Source of the DNA: Camelus bactrianus
Lineage: Eukaryota; Chordata; Mammalia; Artiodactyla; Camelidae
NCBI RefSeq assembly: GCF_048773025.1
Contig: NC_133546.1
Coordinates: 65,495,001-65,559,000, forward strand
Length of the DNA: 64,000 nucleotides
Direction of reading: 5' to 3'
The translations under genes were made by a program, and so were the position numbers. The stretch's first letter is position 1. Each line of letters opens with the position of its first letter. Shown here one piece after another: positions 46,972 to 59,826 of the stretch. Below the pieces are notes generated by a model, which made no database searches, was not told the DNA's origin, and saw nothing but the letters and a program-made list of their open reading frames with translations.

Positions 46972-46991
46972 TGGTCTCATATAACTTGATA

Positions 46992-49252
46992 TGGGTGCTA
47001 TGTTCTCTCTACTCAGAAGGGAATTATCAAATAGGTAGGATATATTCCATGCTTAGTAAATATGAATGCATAATTAACCTTAGCTTTAAACTGTATTCTC
47101 TAAATATAGCATCGTTTTGTGGATTTCCTGATTGTGTAAAGTTATATAGAATACCAAAGTAATGTCAGTATGTCAACACAAAACTAAAATACTTCCCTGA
47201 TAGTTATAAGAAATCCTCCTAGAAATTAAATATTAATTAAAAAAAGTGTTTTGTCACTAGTTTGGCCATAATAACCAGCATTTTGGGGGAGGATCCCAAC
47301 AAGCATCTTTCCTATATTTTATTCCATATGACACTGTTTCCAAATCTCAGCACCAACTGCTGGAAAGGTAGAAATTCCTTTCTGCTGGATTATAAAAATG
47401 CTACCTTTTCATATAAAAATACATTTAAAAAACAAAGAAAAAAGTCTGATTGACACCTACAGTGAGATCTAACATTGTATCAATAAATTGTGCCCCCTCC
47501 CTGTCGATACTGTATTCATCCTATGTTTCAGCAATAAGCTCCACGTTGTATCCCACATCTGGGGCTTGGAAGTGGGTTGTAAACCTTTATTAACTCCTAG
47601 GGAGCATAATATCAGATCAAACATTTCATCTGTGTGATGTTTCTTTAACTTTATTTAGTGGTGTGTGGTGCATGACAAAGAAGAATAGAATTCGTCCCAG
47701 TGTGAGAGAAACTGTGTGAGCCTCTAAGATCTGACCTCTCACATCCAACTTTTTCTTTGATCTTTTTGCTTTATTTCAGCAGAAACAATGTCCTTGGGGA
47801 ATGGAAGTTGGTTTTTTGCTTAGGATTTGATACTTACCTACTACAGAAGACTTAGAAAAGGTGGTAAGTCAGAGCACCTAGATTCGTAATTTGGTTTAAG
47901 TATCAGAATATAAATAGAAAAAGTTACATTTAAAAATCTTTAGAATTAAGTATTTTATAAATTTTATTAAATATGAAACTACTCACTACCATGTATAAAA
48001 ATTCAAAGGCATAAACAAAAACATAAAAAATTAGGATAATAATAAATTAGGCAATTAATAGATTTCAGGAGATCAAAAATATACATGCATATTTAAGTAT
48101 TTAATTAAACACTTGATATTTCACTTATAGAAACAATAATTACTCAATAATTACTTTTTCCTTTTCTCTCTATTGTTTTTGTCATCTGGTAAAAATTCAC
48201 AGATATTACTAATCTTATGTCTAAAATATTAATTATTTTTATGTTTTTAATATTATTTTATACTTATATACATTATACTCACTGAATAGTAGTAGTTTTT
48301 GGTCTGAATTACTCTGATGGCTCCAAATTTTATTTCCAAAAATGTGTTAGTGAACCTTGGTCCTAATCTATTATAAAATCTGTTCATTAATGCTTAGAGT
48401 TAAAAAAAAATACTCTCTTAAAATAAGTTTACTTGAATTATCAATTCTATCTTTGTGTTTGATCCTATGCTTTATATTTTAAAAGCCTTTACTCAGAAGA
48501 CTATGGGACATTTTATACACAAGATTATTACTTCTTAGAGCAATTTATAGTGACTGGAAGATACAGGGTTTTAAACTAGAAAACTGAAAATGTAATTTGA
48601 TAGTCCTACTCAGCTGTCCTCATATTAAATACACACCAGAGACTGGCCATTGTAGCTACTCAATTAATATTCAATAGCAATGAAACATGCTTTCTGGGCT
48701 ACATATTATGTGAACTACAACATCATTGTGGGAAAATCCTTGGACATAAGCAGCTTTATATCAAGGCTTTCAAAGATGCAAAAGAAATTATCTCATGCTA
48801 TGAAGATTTCAATAATGGCTTTAAATTATAGCAGGTTGGAACAACCCTGGTCCAAATACAGAAGGAATGGAAGACCTAAAACTGCATTCCTCCTTCTAAA
48901 TAGAGCAATTACTACTTGCAGTCCCCTAAAGTTCTTGATACATGAGCTCTAATGTGTCTTGATTTTGAAAAACATGTAATGTAATGTGGCAGTCCAGATG
49001 TTACATAAATGCATAATTCCACCATGGGTTATTAAGGTGTGAGTGGGCAGAGGGGATTAGTTTAAAACATTTGCTGCTTTAGGCTTACAATGATCACTGA
49101 TTGCTACTGATCTGAGTAGACAGTGACATCATAATATGCTTTACTTTTCTTTATATTATAGACCTCTTTAGTAAAGCATTTCTTTTGTCTATCTTGTGAA
49201 TAATTACAAGATAACATCAGATGATTCTGTTTCAATTTAACAGATAGTGTTT
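46992..49252. other. No recognisable feature
   Basis: AT-rich. A plus-strand frame of 90 codons at 48680-48952 has no domain. A slightly GC-richer area near 47480-47760 is unassigned. Confidence 0.45.
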
Positions 49253-49280
49253 ACACACACACAGACACACACACACACAC
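49253..49280. repeat. (AC)n microsatellite
   Basis: AC units with one AG interruption. Confidence 0.95.
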
Positions 49281-50689
49281 AGAGATTTCATGTATTAAAA
49301 CAGTTATTATCCTTTGTCCAAAATTTACTAACTTCTGCTGATTAATATGACACTTGAGATGTTTTCATTTAGATTTCAGGAAGCATCAAATTTAACTGTG
49401 ATTCTTATCCAAAGTATTTCTTCTTCTTTCAGCTAAAATAAAGCAAAATAGTAAAAAGAATATGAGTATGTGTTGACAAAGGTGTGATGAAGGGGAGGAG
49501 TAAGGGAAGGAAATTGGAAAAGTTCCTCAGTTCTTCTAACCTGAACTATTAGAGGAAATTTGTAAAGGAAAAGGTACAAGGAAAAAGTAGTCTATTATCC
49601 TTAGCATTTGAAAACCATCACCCCATCCTGCAACAACTAGTCTCACTTTTTTTCCTTCATACTTCTTCTACCATCTTGGATTTCTCCAAGGATTCCGGAA
49701 CTAGAGAGGGAAGATAAGACGATAGGAATTTCCAGGAGGGAGGCAGATACTGTAGTAAGTGGTCTGGTCCTTTCTGTGTGCACAGTGATAGCCATGTTAT
49801 TTTTTTAGTGTAATTGAATTTTCTTTAAATATTAATTAAAGAGTAATTTAGGGGTGTTAAATTACATAGTAAAGGGTTTGATATAACATAAAAGCTCAAT
49901 CAGTATTAGTTTCAAAATTCTCAAATGGTACTTTTAAAATCATTTAGTTTATCATTTTTTTTATAAAGCAAATGGAGACTGGGTCATAAGAAGTTATGTT
50001 ACTTACCTAAAAGTCTACATATGATGTATTTCAATCCATTTTTCTTTTTAAAAAATTCAGCTTCATGTTATTATATGACTTAGTCACTTAATCTATAATA
50101 ATGTAGTTTATATATACCAAGTATATAAATTCAATTAGTATCTTTACATTCTATATCAAAGCTCTTTGCTTAATCATGTTAAGTATTTTAAATAGGTTGC
50201 CAAAATTTTGAATAAGGAACTTTTTAAAGGTACATGATATAATAATTTAGTTATATTCATAAATACCCTCACTTTCATATAAAGGTAGTTAATCATGAAT
50301 ACAGGTGTCATTTTTAAGAACTTAATATGTGTGTTTTTCTCCGTTTGTACTGAGATGGCATTTAAGCCCAAGAGAACATCAGTGGTTGACATTTGTCATA
50401 GTTTAAATTGAAATTATCTATGTTAAGTACCCAACAAACAAAAACCACTTATTAATAGATATTTGTCAAACTCAATTTTATAAACCTTTAATAAATCTTG
50501 TATTAAATTCTTTAGACACATCTGGGGATCAAATAGTAACATTTTGTTGAATAACAGCTCTTTTTAAAAAGTTTGGGTGAGGAATGTAACAGCTCCACCA
50601 TAATAATTACCAGAAATATATGCCAAATTAAAATGTATCAGTAATCACAAGTAGGATATGTTGAAATCTTAATTTCTTGATTTCAACTA
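49281..50689. other. No recognisable feature
   Basis: AT-rich unique sequence. Confidence 0.45.
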
Positions 50690-51010
50690 ACTGAATTTAC
50701 TTTCAACCGTCAGCCGTTTCAGCAGCCTGTAAAAGCTTAAAAAGAAATAATGATAAACAACTACCACTACTTGCTACTTAAATCATGAACTTTTCTAAGC
50801 CTGGAATATGGCCCACCTCATTTGCTGATGTGGGGCAGGCAGAAGAAATGGTTTTCTCCACTTTGCCCTCTTGCTGCCTCTCTGAAGATTCTTTATGTTC
50901 AGCCTGACGCCAGTGGGTTATGTTAATCTTAACGGATGATGACGAGTAAATAGGTAGCTATTATTAGCTGGTACAAATTGATAAAAATGACCATTTATGA
51001 TGCAGACAAT
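50690..51010. promoter_or_regulatory. Candidate conserved non-coding block
   Basis: Repeat-free, more balanced in base composition than its flanks, with retained CpGs (aaccgtcagccg, gacgccag, aacggatgatgacgag) and TAAT cores (gttaatct, ctattattagctgg). Enhancer-like by texture only. Confidence 0.28.
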
Positions 51011-51834
51011 GAATCATGGAAAGTTTTTAAAGTGAACTTCATGACTAAGAAGGGAGTGTCTGAAGTCAAGATTCTAAGGATTCAGATATTAGTGTTGATG
51101 ATGTTTCAAACTGAACGACAAGCTTGAACATCTGAGGGAAGGATGACTTTGAAAATTTGCGATGTAGGCTGTAATGCAACATCTTCTGGAAAAGTCTTTG
51201 AAAAAATGTACATTATTCACCCCTCACCCACTTTACCCAGAATGTCTGCTAAATACAGATATTCCCTCTACAATATTTCAACATGACCTAAAACCACCTG
51301 CAGCTGTAAATCTCTGTACTGTATAAGCCTTCCATTCTTGGACACTGAATTTTAGAATATATTTCTGTATCTTTGCCTCCCTGTAAATTGTGATTCACTG
51401 TCTATTTCTCAGCACTCTGCAAATTAAATGGAACAAGCCAAATTATTCTGTCTCTGTATTTTTTTCCCTCCCAGCAATATTCAGTCTCTCAACACATTTC
51501 AAATGATGCTTTTTTTGAGTATCTGGATCCTTTAGGTAACTGCGTTTAGAAAAGAGCCTCATCTTAATTTTTGACTAAAATTTGCTACCCCAAACTCCTG
51601 GTATGGCTTGACCTGACAAGAGCAAGAGCATCATTTTGTTCCAGAAAACATTTGGTTAGGTACCACAAGCATGGCAGGCTGAGTACTGGAATGTTACTCT
51701 ACTAGGCATTAAGGGAAGACAAATACAGTTTGCAAATTACTAATTATTTTAAAAAGCAGAATGATACAAAAAGTAAAGAGGTTCAAATAATATATTAATC
51801 ATATAGGGAAGGGCTAGCTTTTTTTTTCTTTAAG
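51011..51834. other. No recognisable feature
   Basis: Unique-looking, no frame. Confidence 0.45.
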
Positions 51835-53005
51835 GCTTTATTTTTTAGAACTTTTTTAAGTCTTAGATTTCCACAAAATTGAGAAGGTACAGAGATTTCC
51901 TATATACTTGCTGCCCCCACACATGCATAGCCTCCCCCATTATCAACATCCCCCACCAGGATGGTATATTCATTACAGTTGATGAACCTGCACTGACACA
52001 TGATAATCATCCAAAGTCCATACTTTACACTATTATTAAACACCGGTTTAATCTCGGTGTCAGCCATCCTGTGAGTTTAGACAAATTTAGGATGACATAT
52101 ATCCATCATTATAGTATCAGAGTGTTTTTCGGTCCTAAAAAATTTTTGTGCTCTACCTGCTCATCCTTCCTCTCTCTCCAGTCCTATCCACCACTGATCC
52201 TTTTACTGTCTCCATAGTTTGTCCTTTACTAGAATGCCCTGTAGTTTGAATCATATAATATATAGATTCTCAAATTGGCTTCTTTCACATAGTAATATGC
52301 ATATGCATATGCATTTCCTCCATGTCTTATCATTGCTTGATGGCTCATGTCTTTTTAGCACTGAATAATGTCCTATTGTCTGAATGTTCCATAGTTTATC
52401 CATTCACCTATGAAGGACATCTTGGCTGTTTCCAAGTTCTGGCAGTTAGGAATAAAGCTACTATTAACATTTGTGTGTGCTTCTGTATGTACATAAGTTT
52501 TCAGTTCCTTTCGGTAAATAACAAGGAATTCCATTGCTGGATTGTCTGGAAAGAGTATGTTCACTTTTGTAAGAAACTGCCCAAGAGTATTTCAAAGTGA
52601 CTGTACCATTTTGCATTCCTGCCAGCAATGAATGAGAGTTTCTGTTGCTACACATCCTTGCCAGCATTTGGCATTATCAGTGTTCTCATTTTGGCCATTC
52701 TAACTGGTGTGTAGTGGTATCTTACTTTATTTTAATTCCATTTTCCTGATGATATAGAATGTGGAGCATATTTTCATATGCTTACTCGCCATCTGTATGT
52801 TTTCATTGGTGAGGTGTCTGTTAAGGTCTATGGCTCATTTTTTAGTCAGGTTATTTTCCTCCTGTTAAATTTTAAGAGAGCTTTTTGTTATATTTTGAAT
52901 AACAGTCCATTATCAGTTGTGTCTTTTGCAAATATTTCAATGCAGTCTGTGGCTTATCTTCTCATTCTCCTAACATTGTCATTCACAGAGCAGAAGACAG
53001 ATAGC
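51835..53005 (-). mobile_element. L1M LINE 3' end, antisense
   Basis: A long ordered match to the antisense of an old L1: ttgagaaggtacagagattt, cacacatgcatagcctcccc, attatcaacatcccccacca, ccatcattatagtatcagag, ccactgatccttttactgtc, ggacatcttggctgtttcca, attccattgctggattgtct, ccttgccagcatttggcatt, gccattctaactggtgtgta, gcagtctgtggcttatcttc. It covers the 3' UTR and ORF2 C-terminal part. No frame. Confidence 0.9.
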
Positions 53006-53009
53006 TTTT

Positions 53010-53250
53010 GAGTCAGGCCTTGAAAAATGAGAAATATCTTAAAGCAGAGTTGGAGGAAACTACACCCTCTAGCTGAGGGATTAGCAAAAAGAAACAGAAT
53101 AGGATGAAAATGTATAAGCTGGTTCAGAATTGGGGGAGTGGTGATGTTAACTTAGAATGGCTGGTGATACATGGAAAATAACGAGACGGTAAAGACAACT
53201 GAATTTAAATTGTGAAGAGCCCTGAGTGTCAAAATGAAAAGCAAACATGT
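53010..53250 (-). mobile_element. L2 LINE, antisense
   Basis: gagtcaggccttgaaaaatg, aagcagagttggaggaaac, agaatggctggtgatacatg and attgtgaagagccctgagtg parallel the antisense L2 body (aggctttgaaggatgagta ... ggccttgtatgccatg). It directly abuts the L1. Confidence 0.55.
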
Positions 53251-53679
53251 TCAAGCAGTGAAAGCCACATTTTGGACGAGAGGAGTAGTCCAGGTTTTGG
53301 CTGGTGTGATACATAATTCACCTATATTGAATTTACTGTTAACACGTTTGTCAGTGAATGTTGGTTTTCCAATTCCTGATTTGTATGACTGCATAAGGAC
53401 CACAGATCCTGATCTAGATCAGGAGAGCAACACAATTGTGGTAAGTTCCATCTTTTTAAGGAAACCCATCATTAAAGCCTGGCTGGAAATGTAGGGATCC
53501 TAAAGCTAATGCTGGAAGCTCTTTTCCCCACATTTGGTAAGCTCCTATCCTAAGAATGTTCATAATTGTTTTCCTCGTACTTTTTAAAATTAAAAATAAA
53601 AACAATGGCATTATGCCTTTTTTGCAAGCTACATAGAAGAGACCTCTGCTACACCCAGCAGAAGAAAGCAGTGACATTG
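53251..53679. other. No recognisable feature
   Basis: Contains the near-palindrome gatcctgatctagatcagga at 53406; otherwise plain. Confidence 0.45.
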
Positions 53680-53765
53680 AACTGAAGCCAGGCTCTCCTC
53701 CTGAGTGAGCTATTCCTTTTGCACTCTGTGAACCTCTTGGTCTGTATTTGTAAAATAGGTGGGGA
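53680..53765 (+). mobile_element. MIR SINE core
   Basis: ccttttgcactctgtgaacc, tcttggtctgtatttgtaaa and ataggtggggatataaa resemble the MIR core (aacctctctgtgcctcagtt ... ctgtaaaatgggga). Confidence 0.5.
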
Positions 53766-54989
53766 TATAAAATATATATAAAGATAAAAGTGATAAAACT
53801 GATAACATTAATTTGAGGATTGTAAACAATAGTATATGTTTTATTAACTCATATTGACATAGGACTTACATTCAGTACCTAATAGCTTTTATGTACACAT
53901 ATATTTTATATCTATTATTAATATGGGTTATAATTTTATTTCCTTTTGAAATATTTGTATTGAATATTATTAGCTCATAATCAAAGAATATATCCACGGG
54001 AACATCACTTTCATATTAAATACTGTGTTTGATTCTCTCAACACATTGTTGGGAAGGGACACTGTTAACTCTTTCGATCAAGAAAGCAAGTTTTGTAGTG
54101 AGTGTGGTAAAATCAATCAAGCCTTACGACTTCAAATTACACTTCTTTCTTAGAGGGGTCATTAATCTGCTGAGACTTGACTTCTCTGGAGTACTCAGTT
54201 TATTTGAAATAAAGCAAACATCACTATATTAGCATGCCACAGGCTTACCCATAACATTTTTCTTTTAGTGTCTTCTCGCTTGATCAGTTAACCGGGGTCA
54301 TGGGACTATTACCTACTCTTAAATCTTTAAACCTATACCTAATAGACATTATCAATATTTCCACTCTTCTTTAGAAAAAAAATTTTAAAGTTCTTTGAAG
54401 AAAAAAGGTATTTGGATGCAAAATTGTATGAAAATTTGGCTGTTTATTTGTTTCATTTTTTAAATGTAAATCATTTATTCACAATTTTCAAAGGTTAACG
54501 ATGTCTGTTATTTTTCCTTTCTTCCAGCTCTGCCAGAAATGACACTTTCTTGTATGAGAAAAGGAAGAGGGCATTTTTAGAAGTGTCTCTGTATATGTTG
54601 ATTTTCTATATCAAGTTGCCTTAGGAACCCATCAATTAGATCTGTTGTTAGAACCACACGTCTGAAAAGACAGAATTGTGTTCAGTATTAGGATTAATCT
54701 TGCATTGACACTAATCTGGAAGTCAAAAATATTTCCTAGTAATGATACAGCTTTTTTATGTCATCCCTCTTTTCCAGAGCCCCCTTGTACCTAGTGATCC
54801 TCAGTGTGCACGGCTGAGTCAAGATGGGCTGTCTTCTCCCACTTGCAGGTAACGCTCTTCCTCCATCTTTATTCAGTGCTTGGAAGATTTACCAAAGTTT
54901 TGACAAGACTAAAATATAAGAATTCTCCTTTGATCTTTCATGCATGTTCAAGCCAATGTGATCTCTAGAGAACCCAATTTTGTTCAAGT
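53766..54989. other. No recognisable feature
   Basis: AT-rich unique sequence. The short stretch near 54780-54870 is more balanced but unassigned. Confidence 0.45.
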
Positions 54990-55290
54990 TGCTTCCTCAC
55001 TCTATTAAAAAAAAAGATTCATATCTCCCACAAAATAAAGTCAAAATTCCTTAGCCTCACATGTGAGGCTTTGACTATCAGTACAGAAACTTCTTTCCCA
55101 CTTTTATTTCCAACACCACATGAACCCTACCCTTTGGACACACTGAACTGTGCTCCATTTTCCAAAGGCACTTTCCACTTTTCTGTCCTTGAGTTCTTGT
55201 TTGTGTGATTTCTTCTGTGAGGGGTGGAATCCCCCCCTTTTCTCTTCCAGTTAGTATCCTACCTTGACCCTGCTTGGAATGCTATTTCAG
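54990..55290 (+). mobile_element. L2 LINE, 3' part
   Basis: caaaataaagtcaaaattcc, ttagcctcacatgtgaggct, acatgaaccctaccctttgg, cactgaactgtgctccattt and accttgaccctgcttggaat follow the L2 order (aggataaaatccaaattcct ... actccagccacactgaac ... ctctgcctggaatg). Confidence 0.7.
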
Positions 55291-56107
55291 ATCTTGAAGT
55301 GGGTGGTGATGTTTGAGAATTTGGGAAATGCATCATTTGGAGAAATATTAAGTTTTTGACTTCTTGTATTTCAGGTTGGCAACAAGGGTTTATTTTCCAA
55401 CTTGCCAACAAGATAATTCAGTCTGAGTATTCTCATTTTAAAAATGACGCATTTTCATCTGAAAGAAAGACTCAATAGAGGTAAAATCTAATGGAAATGT
55501 ATTGTTTTGTTTTAAGCATGATTTGTCACTATCACATCATTTCATCTCTAATATCTTGCTGGGCTGATTATCAGGTAAATCACAAATTTGCTGAAAACAT
55601 TCCACTTTTGCTTCTGGAAAATCCAACACTGTGAGTGGTGCCAGCAAGTATTTACAATTCCCACTGAAACCTGGAGACAATTCTTGTTCAATCTTGCCAC
55701 TCATCGTCATCAGCTCTGTATTTATGAACAGCATTCTTACCATGGGTATCATTTCATTTTCATTTTAGTTTAACTCAACAAATTGAACTTCTCAATAAAG
55801 TCAGCAATAGAATGAGCCATCTAATGAACAGTGAATAGAAGAACAGATGCCTGGAGGCATTTAAGTCATTGGACTATTAGAATCAAGAAGTGTTTCAGGA
55901 GATGCATATTTACCACATGTTACTCTAAAGTCCTTTGAGTACTGAAAGCAACAAGTTTTATCTGGTTTTACCTAGTGCTCTAACACACTGATTGATCAAT
56001 CTGAAAATAAAAGGCTATGTGGTAAAAGTTTAAGTTGTGAAACAAATAAGACCACTGCGTCTCAAATTTCTTTTAACAGTTGGGTTTCAATGATGCTTCT
56101 TTAATCT
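55291..56107. other. No recognisable feature
   Basis: Unique-looking; frames of 61-71 codons on both strands near 55540-55770 without content. Confidence 0.45.
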
Positions 56108-56170
56108 TCAATACTTACAAATATTTATCAGTACCCACTGGTATCTCACACTGTTCTAAAGGCCACACTA
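56108..56170 (-). mobile_element. L2 terminus scrap, antisense
   Basis: caaatatttatcagtaccca followed by cacactgttctaaaggc. Confidence 0.45.
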
Positions 56171-56247
56171 ATGGCCACATAATTATATTATAACATATGA
56201 TATTATAGTATCATGGAAATAAGTCAAGCTAGAGGACTCAATTATTC

Positions 56248-56269
56248 CTTCAGTTAGGAATAACTGAAG
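56248..56269. repeat. Short perfect hairpin
   Basis: CTTCAGTTA and TAACTGAAG are exact complements around a GGAA loop. No role is evident. Confidence 0.7.
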
Positions 56270-56499
56270 TTAGCTTTGGGCTTGGGTTAGCAATACTGAA
56301 TTTATCATTTTAAATTCTGTTGATCTTATAAATATTTTATCAACCATCCATTGAATAATCAATCAGATATTTAGGGCTGTAAGTCAAAATAATTTTCTAA
56401 ATTATGTACCAAGTGAGCTAGCTTTGTAATAAAACAAAATGCATTCTAAACACATGAATGTTCTATTTATGTAGTACATTTGCAAGTGTAATTTCTCAG

Positions 56500-57300
56500 G
56501 GTCAAAGCAGTTTATTATGTTTTATGAGTCTTAGGAAACTATTAATAGTGTATGCTGACGTGCAAAAGCTTGGACACACTGCAGTATTGTGTGTATTCAA
56601 ATGAGATTACTGTTTAACCCCATCATGAAAATAATGCAATTAGCTTGTAATTTCCTTTTCCTTTTCTGCTTAAAATATTTCACACGTGTTTCAAAGCCTA
56701 CCACTCTAATCTTTAACTACTACCATATATTTGTTTCAACAAGGCCTACAAATTCTGCTAACTCAATAAAATTTCACTGGGGTTCAACTTTTTGTCTTTA
56801 CTGTTTTTGTCTTATTTAATGTAGTAACGCTTCATAGAGCATTTTTGAAATTTTGTCCTTGTTAATAGCTGTGTCAGCAGGAGTGATACATAAAACATTT
56901 AATAAGGGATAAGGCAAGAGCACTAAACGGTCACCCTGGATTCTTAACTAGTCCCCAGGATGCCGCAGCTAATCAGAATCAATGCTAACATGGTTGACCA
57001 GTACTCTGGTTGCTATCGGCCCTGTTCTGAAAGGGATGCTCTGCTTTGTGATTTGGGTGCTTAGAAGCACAACAGCAATAGAATAAACCCCCTCGTGTCT
57101 CTCAAAGCATGCGAAATTCTTACGTCTTGGAACCAAAGTCTAAAGGAATCATTTGCTGATTTGTTGTTTACTTCTAGTTCTTGAGATGCATTTTCAGGGC
57201 TATTTTTAGTATGAAGATATTATGCGTAATTTGGAAGACACAATTTTCCATCAGCCTTTGCCATATTTAGTCTTCCACTCTATGGCCTATGAAACTATTG
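56500..57300. promoter_or_regulatory. Candidate conserved non-coding block
   Basis: Repeat-free, with retained CpGs spread along it (gctgacgtgcaaa, gatgccgcagc, ctatcggcc, ttcttacgtcttgg, tatgcgtaattt) and binding-site-like words including TAATCAGAATC and TGCGTAAT. Texture only; the plus-strand frame of 76 codons at 56589-56819 is not convincing. Confidence 0.3.
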
Positions 57301-57469
57301 TCATGTGAGGAGTCAAAAAAAGCAGGATATCTGACCCAGCTTTGCCCCTAACAAATATTGTATCCTCAGATTTAGTCATATATGTTGAACTTCTGTTTCT
57401 TTTCTTGCAAAATCTAAGATTTCAAATTACCTATCTGTAATGATTCATGTGGCTTTTTAACTTTTTGAT

Positions 57470-58200
57470 TGGAAATATGTCAAATAAAGTCAGATATTTA
57501 CAGATGTGAAATAGAAATTTTATTTCATTATGAAAAAGGGAGCATTCATTTTTAATGTTATCTGAAGGTCGTACTTCTAGAGGAATTTTTCATTATGGGC
57601 TGAAATCTCAGGCCTTTAACTAACTTCAAACTCATATCCATCTAACTCCATGCACACTGGAGATTAGCAGGCCTTACCCTTTTCTGACAGTTTAGACATT
57701 AACTTTTCAATTCTGCCAGGCAATAAAAGGCAGTAGAATAATTAAAGATTTATTAAGCAGTGTGCAGAGAATTTCTCTTCATCTTTTAATAGAATTAAAC
57801 TTTATTTTTAATTTGTGATCATTTCTCTTGTGTTGATTTAAAGTTTATCTTTGTTCTAACACTGAAGATAAAATCATTAAGCATTTTCATAATATTAATA
57901 TGATTATAAGAGATATTCCTGAGGAAACACATATTTGAAAATAGTTCAGTGTATAGTTATATGAAAATGATACTACAAAGGGCAGATGAGTTTTATCCGA
58001 TATTTTGTTGCATCTGCTCATTCAAGTCAGTTTGAAAGGTATTCACGAGCAGTTTGTTACCAATTTGGGCCGAAGTTACCACCTTTGAAAATAAGACTAA
58101 TTTGGGAAACTGCAAAGTTATACTGGTATCTGGGCTCTGCCTGAGGACAATTCATTCAGAATTTCTCGAAACATTAAGCTGGAGTAACAATGTGTACCTA
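57470..58200. promoter_or_regulatory. Candidate conserved non-coding block
   Basis: Another repeat-free block 170 bases after the previous one. It is dense in AT-rich homeodomain-type cores (aataattaaag, gaattaaac) and also has ttctgacag, ggccgaagttacc and cacgagc. No frame. Together with the previous block it could be one regulatory region of about 1.7 kb ending at the MER5A. Confidence 0.3.
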
Positions 58201-58252
58201 AAATAAATAAAATGCCATTTATTTGAACTATTACATGATAGAGACATTAAGG

Positions 58253-58446
58253 CAGTGATTTCCAAACCTTATTGCGTATTGGAATCACTTGGGGAATCTT
58301 TAGAGACTATTGATACCTATGTTGCCTCCCACATATTCTGATTTAATCTGTTTGAGGTGTAGCATGGGCACTGGATTTTTTAAATCTCTGCAGTTGATAC
58401 AGTGTGACACAACACGCCCATGTGAAGCAAGGTCTGGAAACCACTA
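58253..58446 (+). mobile_element. MER5A hAT element with target duplication
   Basis: It runs from cagtgatttccaaacctta to aggtctggaaaccacta, both MER5A terminal repeats. The flanking 8-mers cattaagg (58245) and cattaaag (58447) match at 7 of 8 positions, as expected for a hAT target duplication. Full-length (about 194 bp), non-autonomous, old. Confidence 0.9.
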
Positions 58447-58454
58447 CATTAAAG

Positions 58455-59701
58455 AATGCTTCTTCCTAATCAAAATATTTTGCAATTTGATAATAATTAC
58501 ATATTAAAAATGTGAAAATCTAGAAAAGTATTCAGAGATCTCTAAAAAGAAATAGAATTATAAGAAGCTCAGAATGGAGTATTCCAGGTTCATTGGACTC
58601 ACGTATTGCTCCAGGAATGGTGCACAAAACCTATTTCTTCATAAATCTATTTTTCCACATATATGGCATCGGGTTTTGGTTTTTTTTTTTTTGGATTTTT
58701 TACTTTTTTCATACATTTGTAGTATAAACTATTTAGAAAATTGGAAATATTAGGAGCTGTCAATGCTAAAAACAGACATACTACCTAATTTTTTATTGCC
58801 AACTCATCTGGATTATTATTTTCACTAGCTTGATTTGAAATTTTCAGGGTAGATTCAGGTTAGCTCATGCCAATGGATATCCCTTTTCAAAAAAAATGTT
58901 TTGGCTTATTTTTTTTTAACAGCTCCAATACAATTCATTAATGGACAAAACACATTTTTTTCACTTGTCTCTGTTGGTAATTTTCAATAGATAGGTAGCA
59001 TAAAGTCATGCTGTATATTTTTTGAAATTTTATTGGAAGATTATTTGTACACTCAGAGGTTTTGTTTTATTTTGTTTTGTTCAGGAAAATCTATATTGTG
59101 TGTGAAAGGAGTGTAGTGATTTGACTGAGCTACACTACTCTTGGTGAAAACAGATCTCTATTATTGACATTAAAACCAAATCTTTCCAGTGATTAACAGG
59201 ATGGGTGAAATTGAGAAAGATGCAATCATTAGGTGATCATTGAAGGCTGTCTAGAAAAGTGCTTGGGCAGAGAGGGACTTCAGATGGCCGTGGGCATGGT
59301 TGAGAACACACAGCAAAAAAGCAGGCTCAAGTCATCAGCCTAACAGACCCTTACACGGGCCTGGATCTTTAATACCACCAGTACTTTTAAAATAACAGTT
59401 CCTCCTAATATTTGGTGAGAATCTGAATGCTATCCCTGATGTCTTAGGATACTCTAATGATTTATCTTTGGTAGGTTCTGTAGATTAGAAAGCAAAATAA
59501 GAGTTATAAATTTGTAAACTATGGGAAGATGGCAACCTCCACAAGAGCCTGGTACCCTGTACCTGCCGCTCATCCAATCATGGCTGATGGTTAGAGCCTT
59601 AAGGATGTAGCATCATATATCACATACAGCTGTATTGCATATAGCTGAGACCTTTAGAGTGACTTTGGTCAAAATCTTTATAGATGGAACGTAGAAAAGC
59701 C
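58455..59701. other. No recognisable feature
   Basis: AT-rich with several T-runs (58678-58692, 58908-58917). Confidence 0.45.
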
Positions 59702-59826
59702 CCATAGAATGAGGTGTTCATTTAGGTGAATGTTATAATAAAGGAACTTTTTCTATTTTGATAGAAAAATTTAAAAATCACATTGCACTCTCCCCACGAC
59801 AAATGGATTGTGGAACACTCTGCATA
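59702..59826 (+). repeat. Left arm of a 125-bp inverted repeat
   Basis: Running from CCATAGAATGAGG to CACTCTGCATA, this arm is the complement of 61031-61155 with five substitutions and no gaps (120 of 125, 96%). Outside the arms similarity stops abruptly on the left. It matches no repeat family I know. Confidence 0.95.

Noticed and set aside
53406-53425. Near-palindrome around gatctagatc
   Set aside because: Short and isolated; restriction-site-like palindromes of this size are expected by chance.
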